NCBI RefSeq assembly: GCF_026914265.1
Contig: NC_069138.1
Location: 26,317,262-26,381,261 of the forward strand
Source of the DNA: Mya arenaria
Taxonomy: Eukaryota > Mollusca > Bivalvia > Myida > Myidae
DNA: 64,000 nucleotides
Direction of reading: 5' to 3'
Shown in pieces: positions 11,253-23,200 of the stretch; position 1 is the stretch's first letter, and every line of letters begins with the position of its first letter. The notes below the pieces were generated by a model that was not told where the DNA came from, ran no database searches, and saw only the letters and a list, made by a program, of their open reading frames with translations. The translations under genes and the position numbers were made by a program.

Positions 11253-14200
11253 TCAACTGCCATTTTCCACAATGAATCCTTTTCTTCTGGGCACACCGAC
11301 AGCTAAAGCATTTTTCCAGTCTTTGGTGTGAGAGTAGTTGATTAGGATGTCAAACACTGAAATAAGTTTAATACAATTAATTAAACATAACATCAATAAT
11401 AGCATACAGAAGAGCATCACATGCAAATCATGACAATACTGATCCAGTGAAGTTCAGTCAATCAAGGGGTATAACTATAAATTATTGCAGTCAATCTAGG
11501 GGCATAACTATACATAAGTTCAGCAAATCTAGGGGCATAACTATACAATAGTTAAGTCAATGTAGGGGCTTAACTGTAAATTAGTTCAGACAATTAAAGG
11601 GCATAACTATAAATTAGTTCAGTCAAACTAGGGGCATAACTATAAATTAGTTTAGACAATCAAAGGGCATAACTCTACACTAGTTCGTACACATCAAGTT
11701 CAAATATTTATTGTTTGAAGGCCTCCGGCCCATACACAGATATGCATACATAAGTTCAGTCAATCAAAGAACATATCTATAAATAAGTTCAGTCAATCTA
11801 GGGGCATAACTAAAAATTGTTTCAGCTAATCTAGGGGCATAACTTTAAATTAGTTTAGTCATTCTAGGGGCATAACTTTAAATTTATAGTTCAGACAATC
11901 TAGGGGCATAACTATAAATTAGTTCAGACAATCTAGGGGCATAACTTTAAATTAGTTCAGTCAAACTAGGGGCATAAATATAAATAAGTTCAGTCAAACT
12001 AGGGGCATAAATATAAATAAGTTCAGTCAAACTAGGGGCATAACTATAAATAAGTTAAGTCAAACTAGGGGCATAACTATAAATAAGTCAAACTAGGGGC
12101 ATAAATATAAATAAGTTAAGTCAAACTAGGGGCATAAATATAAATTAGTTCATTTGACCATATATTTGGATATAACTATACAATTGTATAGACAAGCTAA
12201 GGGCAATACTATACACTAGTTCAGTCACTCAAGGGGCATAACTATAAATAAGTTCAGTCATTCTAGGGGCATAACTATAAATTAGTTCAGACAATCAAAG
12301 GGCATAACTATAGACTAGTTCATTTGACCATATATTTGGATATAACTATACAATAGTATAGACAAGCTAAGAGCAATACTATACACTTGTTCAGTTACTC
12401 AAGGGGCATAACTTAAGAATAGTTCAGATACTCAAAGGGTTTAACTACCAAGGCCATAACTATACAATAGTTCAGGCAATCAAGGCCATAACTATACAAT
12501 AGTTCAGGCAATCAAGGCCATAACTATACAATAGTTCAGGCAATCAAGGGCATAACTTTACAATTGTTCAGGCAATCAAGGCCATAACTTTGCAATAGTT
12601 CAGGCAATCAAAGATCATAACTGTACAAAGTTAAATCAGTCAAGGTGCATAACTCTGCAATACTGCAATCAATCAAGGGGCATAATTATACACTCGTTAA
12701 GTCAATCAGGGGCATTACAATGCAACAGTTCACACAATCGAAGGGCATAACTATACACTACTTCAGTCAATCAAGGGTATAACTCTGTAATAGTACAGTC
12801 AATCAAGGATCATAACTGTAAAAAAAAACAGTTCATCAAGGTGCATAATTCTGCAATACTGCACTAAATCAAGGGGCATATCTAAATTCTAGTTCAGGCA
12901 ATCCAAGGGGCATAACTCAACAAATGCAAGCTAGAGATTGAACATAATGAATTGGAGCTCATGTATTAGTACTTATCTATATATATCGAATCTTAAAACA
13001 AACATGATTAGTTAAAAAGCTTGAATCCTTCTCGCATGAAATACAGAAATTACATTTTCGCCAAATAAAAAAAATCAGATTTGACAAATGGTCCATGTTG
13101 ATAACATTTTTGTCTGAAGGTTTATTTGCACTGCATTGTAATCAACTGGAGTGGGGTTTTGCAGATTTTGAGAGGCTTGCGCCTGATGAAATCAAAACCT
13201 TTGAAAGTCCTTGAAAGTTGAATATGGTCTACTTCCTGATCAAAATGCATTATTCATAACTCTTTCATTATGTAAATTTCCTGTTTAAATCATTTTGAAA
13301 ACATGTTATAAGTCAAGTCAAAGTTTTATAACCATAATTAATAACATATTAGGGAAACATTTTTGTTTGTTTTCGTTTGTCATTTTAACATCATTCAAAC
13401 AATAAATACTTGATATGAAGTGTTATCAGCCGAGTAAAATACGGCAGAATTGCACAAGGTTGAATAGGGACGAAAATATTTTGTAAGATTTTTTGCTAGC
13501 AGATAAATGATGAGTATATAACAAATGTGTTCATCTAAACATATCTTATTTCAGAGACGCTCACCCTATGTATTATACTACAAAAGAATACAAAGTTAAA
13601 ATTACATTTCCACTTTAAAGGGACTAGACACCAGATGATACAATTGCAAGAAAAAAAAGTTGTCCAAAACTAACATAAAATTGACATCATTCGGTACAAC
13701 CCATTTATTCTTACTTACTGATGTATCAAATGGCTTATGACACATGCATCTTTCACATTTTTGTGCATTTTTCCAATTTGACATTTACTGGGGATGTCTA
13801 TCACGTAAATACCAGTAAGTTAAAAAATAACATGGGTACATTTATCTGTACTCGTATGATATGATACTCGTACAGATATGATTTAAACTGGAAAACCATA
13901 ATGTGCTATTTTTAAATGGAGTAACACAAATGAAACAGCAACATGATTGTTACGTTTATTATCTTAACCATGTAAAATGATGTATTATCGACCTCCTACA
14001 AACTCACATTGACAATTGGGGCATCTGGTGTCTAGCCCCTTTAATGAGTTCTTACATATACATGTACATAAACATTGATGTTTGCTTAATAATATAATGC
14101 AGGTAAAATGCAAAACACTATGATGCTAAAGACAGAAAACATCTATGAATTCTCTCATTATACATCACCTTGAGATCCAATTCTTTTAAAATTTATGCTA

Positions 14201-17200
14201 TTTACCCTGATATACATGCCTTTAAAACTAAAGAAAGACTTCATGGTCAAGCATAATGTTACAAATTCTCAGGGTACTGGACAATGAACAATACATCTGA
14301 CAGTTTAAAAAGTACATTTGTATTGAAAGACATTAAACAAGACAAGAGAAAGTTGATGCCAATGCGCCTGTTTTCTTCTAGTATGACCAAAAGGGGCATA
14401 ACTCAATGAAAACATTAGCAAGAGTGAAAGGACTTTCCATACATTTTGCGCACTGCGTGGTGGCCAACATTTTTCGATTGGGGCAAAGCTTGCAAATCTT
14501 GCACAGCACAAATGAGCACAATGACGATTAAAAGATCACTAACACTTTAGCAGTACTTTGAGTTTTTACTCTATATCAAAGGGGTCCTTAAAAGTTATCT
14601 ATCCCTGTAAAAATATTTTTGAAATCATGCAGTTTTCAAAAACATAACTAAGATACCTCAGTAAAATTCATTCCCTTAACTGGCTTTGAGAAAAAAAATT
14701 CCCACCAAAAAAGCATCCTGTTAAGTAGAATTTTTTTCTAGAATTACAGTCTTTGTTAAATGACAGATAAGCATTTATTTTACAATGAAGCAACCATATT
14801 TACCCTGATTAACAGCAAGAACTTGGGAGGGGCTATCCACTTCTGTTCTAACCATGTTCTCCACTATGGGCAGTCTGGCTGTTGTAACAGCTGCACCCTC
14901 TGCTTGGGACAGGGTGATGTGCTGAAAGTAGGATATATTTTTTTTAAATAGGCCGATTGTTAGGAACGTTGTTAAAGTTAACAATGTGTTTAACGACATG
15001 GCTTTTTACATCAAATAATTGATAATGTGATCATATATTTAAATAAAACAAGAGCAGCTGATGGAGCTGTTACAACTGCAACAGATCATAAGTGTACCCT
15101 GATTTCCATTTAACTTCCAGAGCAGTAAAGATTTTTTTAAAAGTTAACAACAATAAAGTTAACAACTTTGTTAACTTTACCAAATTTCTGAATGATAAGG
15201 CACTTTGTGTCATAAAAGGAGTGACTGAATAAGCATCCATCTTCTAATATTACATCAATTTTTATTTCTACTCAGTATTGTTGATTTCTTATAACATTCC
15301 ATTAGTATTTTATAATATGAGCTGCAAATACACGATGTCAGGCTTTCAGACATGAAAGGCTTATCTTGTTTTATTTGATATTTCAATATAGAGACATTTC
15401 AGGAAATTATCCTTAACATTTAATGGTGATCAATATATTTGTCAAGCAGCTCATTGAGGGCCTTTGATCTACTGGCATGAATTTTTGCTAATTTTATCCA
15501 AAGCATGTACATACTAGAAGGCAATATACTGAACTAGCATTCAAGTGAACCATGTTTTCCTGCTATTGGTAACAAAGGGCAAAGGGAGAGTAAAACTATA
15601 TTACACAACTCTCTGTACAAGTTGTCTCCCTTAGAATATAATTTTAATATGGCTACACCATTTAAAGGGCCATAATCCAGTCATACTTGGATGGATCTGG
15701 CTGGTTTATGAAAGGAACTGAGCTCGCAAAAATTTCTAACTACAGTTTAAGTTTGGCCGGTAGAGCTAAAAATCCAAATTTTGACAGCTTTAAAGATTGA
15801 CATTACACAAATAATTTCAATGCATTAAAAAATTCGAAGCCATTTTTACTAATTTTATTTGAAAGAATAATGTCAAAAGGCTCAACATTTTGAGTCACGG
15901 CTCATTTCCTGTGGGTCTAGGTTAACTGAAAATTGTATCAAAATCCTCAACATTTCCAATAAAATACAAATACAGCTCAGTCAAGTTGTCTAATTCAAGT
16001 CTTTATTTATAGTACAAGCCAAACAGCGTGGTTCTTACAGCTGAAAATTGTCAATCCTGAAAACAACTCGGGGTTTGTGTGAGCATGAGCGATTCATGAC
16101 CAAAGTAGGGTTAGGGGCTTAGACCCCTTTTGAAACTGTTTCCGAAATCATTTATATTCATTTCAAGGTACCTCCTATTGTGTTTGATGCAAATGTCTGA
16201 GCCAAAAATATCTTTACAACTAAATGGTCTAAAGTTAAAAGCTCTCAATCCTGATGAGCTGGAAATGCTCCTATGACCGAACAAAACCTTACGGACATTA
16301 ATAAGAACAAGATGGAACTAGAAAGACAAAGTTGTATTGGAGTTTGTTCTGAAAAATCTTACTCATTCTATGTTTACATAATTGTTAATTTAAACTACTT
16401 GTATTAGGTGTTCTATTAAGGCTTAAATAGCAGGGTGTCAAACCCTGCTGCCAGCATCCCACTGCCTTTTTACTACACCCTGCTGTGCCCTTTGATTGAC
16501 AGACTCTGAACTCTTTTCAGAAATAAATATAGAAATAATAAATAAACATAAATTGGTCACTAAAGTAAAGATAACAGCTAAGGTATGCATAACAAACTGT
16601 CAGTATTAAATGTAGTAACAACAGATACACAATATTAATTGAACATTGGCCCTTGCAAGTGCCTCATTAAGGCTCATTCAATGAGCATCAAAAGTGCCCT
16701 TTCAGACCTAGCACCCTGCCCCTTTTCTAATCCTGACTGGAGCACTGCAAAGTGTTCCCAAACTTTAAAACCACAGAAAACAGTAAGAGGACTGATTCCA
16801 GCAAGTTTTTTTTAAACTGACACTAGTATTTAAAATCAATACATACACATGTTTAACAAACATAAAATTTGAATGATAAAAAATACTTACTTAATAATTC
16901 ATCTATGGAAAATATTAATTACGGATGGAAGATTGTAACCCTGTATTTTATAGCTGCACAAATATTAAATGACTGAGTCCTAAAAGATTTACAATGATCA
17001 ACTGTCGTCTCATAAGGTATAAATACCATGTTTTCTGCACCTTTCTTTCAAATTAAACACTGTATCCTTCATAAGAACCATTGTTTTCTATATTTTATTC
17101 ATCTTTTTTGGAAAATTAAAAGAATTGTAATAGTCGTGCTTCGTCTCATTTGGGAGTAATATATATTTGATATGTTGAGTAAGGTGTTAAATAAATGTGT

Positions 17201-20200
17201 GACTGTCCTACTTATGCAATTAAACAATTTTGATGAGTTCTCCTGTTAACGTTTAGGTACAAATTGATGTATTATTAAGCATTGATGTGTTAAATGAATG
17301 TATTATATTCATGTTTCTTAATGTTTTCGTATTACATTTTAATACGTACCTTTCTGAAATCCCATTCTAAGCATTTTACATGTCAAAATGATCATTAATT
17401 TTAGTTATAGGCCATGATGAAAAAAATGTAATAAAGCTTTTTAACAATATGTATTTTTGCGGTACTGTTCACAATGTGTTTTCTCATTTACCATAAGGAC
17501 ATTGCATCGTTTGAAAAATGCTTTTCTGTGAAAATCTGCCAGTGCAAACAGAACAAGCAAAAAAATCATTTACAAATTTACACCTCAAATACAGCAGAGA
17601 TAATTAAACTAAAATCCATGCAAAACTATTTTCTCCCACATTAAACTGATTGTCTTCAATCATTCTCACAGTTTTAAAAACCAAATCCAATAAGTGTAAC
17701 AAATGTTTAACACGGAAACCATGCAAAAACTGTCATTAATTTGATTTATCCCTATAATCTTCTCTGAATCCACACAAAATTCAAAATAAAAAGCCATATG
17801 TGGAGTAACAATGTTTTTTTTCTATCCTATTAAATATCATTAAGTGTTTTTAACTCCCCCTGCTAAATAACAGTTGATGAATGTGATCATTATTGAACAG
17901 TAATGTTTTCTCTTTCTATTTTTGGCTCTTACCTTTTTCACACTTTCATCAACCAAGCCTCCAATGACATAGATTTTGCCTGGATCAACATCCTCCAGCA
18001 GATTGTTAGAGTCAGGGCTAAGGTAGACAACTCTTTCTAAGGGAAACAACTCTATGTGGGATTTTTCCTCAACTTCAATCTGTAAAAAAATGTCAACCAA
18101 AGTTTTAATTTTACATGGGGTTCAAAAATTCGAAGAGTAAACAAGTTACCAAAAGTGTTGCCAATTACTCCAACATTTTCAAAACTAGGAATACTAACAA
18201 TGAAATCAAACAAAACCAGAAATTACAATTAAAATGTCAAATCATAGTTTATTTAAAATATATCGGTATTTACCATTGAAAGTTTTCATTACTAAAGGTT
18301 GATATTAAACAATATTGTGCAGTATGAAATACAATACAAACCAGATAATTCTCAAACCCTGAATTCTTCTTCACCAGCTCTGAGTAGAGTTGTCCCCCTT
18401 TATTAACTCCAGTCAGGTAAATATGGGCTGGGTTATCTACCCTTCTATTAGAGCCATACAGACGGCCAACTTGCATCGCCAATTTCCCCTTCTCCTGGAA
18501 TAGAACAAAGACATAAAGGATACCGGTATCTATTACATTTCTATGTTAAATTTTAATTTAGTCACTGAGTGATCGCACCAACAATATTTAGGAATCACAT
18601 TCCTAAGGTTAGGAGCAAAATTAAAGATCTTACACCAAAATTTAACAAATTTTCTGTGACTTATAATCTAAAATTTAGGAAAAATATCCATGTTTTAAGA
18701 TCATTGAGACATCATTTAAAATAGTTCAACAAGGCATCATGAATGTTAAGTTACAATTATATTGGAGTGAAAACTGTAGTGAAAATAACATTATTTTTCA
18801 CTTTAAAGCATAACAGACATTATAAATTGCTAAATGTTCCTGAGCCTGAGGTCCTTTTTTATGATTTTTTTGTTCTGTTCTATTTTGCGAGGATTAAAAT
18901 TTGGCTGGCCATTATTCATCAAAAAGTAACTATAAAATATCCCACAAACCCTGTGCCGGTAATATAATATGCTTTCCCAGCTCAAATTCTTAATTTTATA
19001 TAGCAGAGTTTTTCTTGCTTCCAATTACTAGTGTAAGAATTCAGGCTTGGTAATTCTTAAGTCCAATTCGATCACATTGTCTTATCCAAAAGGTCCCAGG
19101 GTGACATTCAAGTAAACTTTTAGTTGTTGTCACAATATCAAATGATCATTCTTTTAATTCTTATAGTATATTGCAACAAAAACATATGTGAAATCGAATT
19201 CTCAAATAAATATATCACTTAATTTCAAACTAGAATACCAGAATTTTTAATTTCTGACTGGTTTTGATGTTGCGACATACTTTTTGAAATACCTTTTAGG
19301 TAACAAATTAAATTAAATTCATGAATATATAATAAGCGAAGAGGCAGATCTTTAAGGCAAGTTAGAGAAACTGCCAGTGATTTTTCCATTAGTGTAATTT
19401 ACTGTTGTTTCAGGCTGTTTCACCTTGCAAAAAAATACTTCATTTCCCCAATTAGACAAGTTTTAATTTCCCACCAAAAAAGGGGGAATATTTTACCATG
19501 GAAAAATGAACCACAGGAACCAAACAAATGCCCCCTATGCCCCCTATGGACAGATAGCCATAAGCATTTGGGCTTTTTGGACAGACAGCCATTAATTAGT
19601 TTCTAACATTTTTTCATGACAACCTTCCAATGCAGTTGATGAAATGAAAAAAAAATTAAAGAGCAAAGAATGAACAAAAAAGATGACATTACGTCACTGC
19701 AAGATGGAGTGAATTTCAATATTTGGTACTTTTAACTAAATGAGATTGCTGGGCAAAGCTGAACCTGTATGTATGTGAACACTACATAATGTTAGAGATA
19801 TTTTTGCAAAAATTATTTTGTTTTAAATGAAAACCTATAATAGAAAAAGAAGGTTTGAAAGAAATAAATTTTATGTTAAAGAGAATGAAAAATAATGAAA
19901 AAACAAAAATAACTAGAACTGGATTACTGTTAATGTAAATGATTTAGATAAATGGCTATAATATGTTTACTGTATTGAAATTCTAGTATCCATAATACTA
20001 CGGATCATTCACTGATAGTGTTCAAACTGCCTATCAAGTTAAAGGTTCCTAGGCTCAAGTGTTCATTAGATATTGACTTTTACCTTTGACCCAAAAGACT
20101 TCATATATTTGTCATGACCATGTCTACCAAGTTTGAGGTCACTGGGCCCAAACATTCTTTAGTTATTGATCAGAAACCGTTTTCCGGATCAAGGTCACCA

Positions 20201-23200
20201 TGACCTTTACATTTGACCCACTGACCTCAAAAACAAGAGGTCATTAACTAGTATATGGTGTCTCATACACCTGGCCACCAAGTTGGAGATCCCAGGGCCA
20301 AAGCATTCTTCAGTTATTGGTTGGCAACAGATTTTCAGCTCATGGTAACCTTGACCTTTGACCCATTCACATTACAAGCAATAGGGTTCATCTGCTTGTC
20401 ATGGAAAGCCTGCCTACCAAGTTGGAGGTCCCTGTGCCTAAGTGTTCGCAAGATATTGAGTGAAAATTGTAGAGAAAAACATTACATGCACTTGTATGTG
20501 TATGTTCATGTATAGGTAAAGTTTGCAGTTGAATATAAAAGATGTTTACAAACTTTCAGTTTCAACTTGTACATGTATGCTTTCTAGGGATGCAAACGAA
20601 TATTCGAATATTCGATCGAACGTTTAATATTCGAATGTCAAAATTGGTATTCGAATATTCGATGCTTTTTGTTTGGTAAATATAATAATAAACCTTTTTC
20701 CTACATCTGTGCTGTTGTATATATTAGCATGTCTTGTTTTTACAACGATTGGCCTCTAATTGCCAGAGGCGTGACGTGATGACACTATACCGGTACACGC
20801 GTCATATGTTAATTAGGGACACATAGTCGGAGACTATAAACAGTACCCGTAATTTTACAAAAACTGGCTATAAGACAAGTGGCATCAAACAACTTTCAAT
20901 TATTTTCGGTAAATTCTAATGACCATTATTGGATAATAAACGGAATCGGCAACCAAAGTGGTGTCATGGCTGTCAATTAAGCTGTGCAGTATTGCTCAAA
21001 TCGCCGTAATGATATGGATGACATGTGCTAGTTATATGCTGTTTTCCATGTTTCGATATAACATTCGTGCTTTGAAATGTAACTGTATAGAATAGCAATT
21101 TAGGTCATTGTTATACAATAGATGGGTCAATATTCAGGGTTATTTTCGTTTTATTATTTATCTAATTTCCGAGTAGGTTTGGTGTTTTCATAGTTATATT
21201 TAGTAGATGTCAATCCCAGAACGAGGCCGCTCGTCCTACAGAACGACCCGTTGGTGCATCATGACATTCAACCAGGCATTTACGATCTTCGCCTTTTTCA
21301 GTGGCTATTGCTTTTGTTCGATATTTTTGTAAATGGGGAATTTCATTGCCAATGTTTGGAAAAATCCGGGTCCTTCGCGGATACCGGCTACAACGAAGAA
21401 GGGTTAAAATGCCCCGGCTATTACTAAAGCAAACAATAAAAGTTGTTTACTACATTTCTTATACATTCATATTGGTAATCGAATATTCGAATATTCGATC
21501 GAAAGAATTAACGAATATTCGAATATCAATTTTGCCATTCGTTTGCATCCCTAATGCTTTCTAATACTTGGATATTCACATAAATCATGTTCCTTGTACT
21601 ATCGTACATGTCATTTTAAACTTGTACAATGTACACATACCTGGATGGTGTAGTGCACAAAAGGTATTCCAAATGCACATGTACCTGCGCAAGTAGCGTT
21701 TCACAACGTCTCTAATAAACAAAAAATATATAATAAAACACTGACAGACAGTTTAAATAAACAGACTTGATGAATATTGCTTCCACTATAATCATATTTA
21801 CGGTAATCACTACCAACCAAAATCCATAATTTAATTATTTAAGGATAACAGATTTATCCTTGAAATATTCTTATAGTACAAAATATTGGCATTTTATATT
21901 TAACACCAGATTTAATTAGACTGCCATCAGAACAGGTTATTTTTCCAGAAACTATCATATTACCATCTCAATTCAAATTACCTACCGTAATGTTATAAGT
22001 AAAAAAACTAAATTCAATGTCCTTTTTTTTTTGGCACTTACTCTTCTTAGAAATAAAAGAATAATGTTTAGTGTTTAATTTAAGGTTTTAACTTTCATTT
22101 ATACAGGTTCACACTAGTTACAAATGATATTGCCAATTTAAGTACAAGTATCTTCAGAACATTTTAACATCAAACATTTTCCAGTATAAACTGAATTCAA
22201 TTTTAAATTGAATTGAGTTTTCATAATTGGAACGGTGACAGGCAAAAATAGTTGTTATATAAAAGTTATAAAAAATATCACGTAACATCATAGTTCCCCC
22301 CCCCCCCCGAGACTCAATATAGAATGGTTTGACGTATGTTAAAAGACCATTGTACATTTAAGGTACTCATAGCTTTAATGCAGAACATAGTTTGATGTGA
22401 TATGAAAAACTGATAATTTAAAAATTAACAATACAGGTAAAACCCTTTGGCTCAGTTATAATAACTGTTATAGACTGGGGGAATGGCCAGATATGAAAAA
22501 AGGCTTAATCAAATGAACTTCATTTAATTTCCTATTGCATTGTCATACCAAATTTGTCATTGTGTAATGTTTTTGCAAAAAAATAAGAATGGTATTGGAT
22601 TTACATACAGATATATATATGTAAACTGCAACAAACAAAAATGGGTCTTATATAGACAATTAAATAATCAATTTTCACATCATCAAACATGTCCGAAAAA
22701 AAAAGTATTGCATCATATTTTTGCTTATATTTACTTACTTTTTTAAGACTCATTTTTGCTATTCGCAGTTCGTATATATGTTGTATCTTTCAGTACAACA
22801 CCTTGCCTTAATTTCACGAAGCATCTTAAGTCCTTTATTGCAGGATTACTGTAAGCTAAGCTCCTTATTATTGTTATGGTTTAGTTTGTGAAATATTTAC
22901 ATTCTAAGGAGTTTGAGACTTATAAAGGAAATTTTATAAAGTAAACTCAAGGAAATTCAGGATTAAGTAAGAAATTTGGCTGAATGGAATATGCTACTTA
23001 AACTTAAGAACTTTCATCAAGATATTTTGGCCTGAACAACAGTTTACATAAACTGAACTCAACAACAATTTAAAACAACAAAGTAAACCATGTTGTGTCA
23101 GCCCCTGTTCATGAATGATGTCAATTTCAGAGCCAAGAAGTAAAACTAGTTCAGCAAGAATAATTGAACTTGCTAAACATCTACATAATGATGATAACAG

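Noticed and set aside
21685-21711. 27-base microexon (RRCETLLAQ) between trmt10b exons 3 and 4
   Set aside because: It has AG and GT edges and keeps phase, but exons 3 and 4 already join to the family sequence without a gap; an insertion there would disturb the domain.
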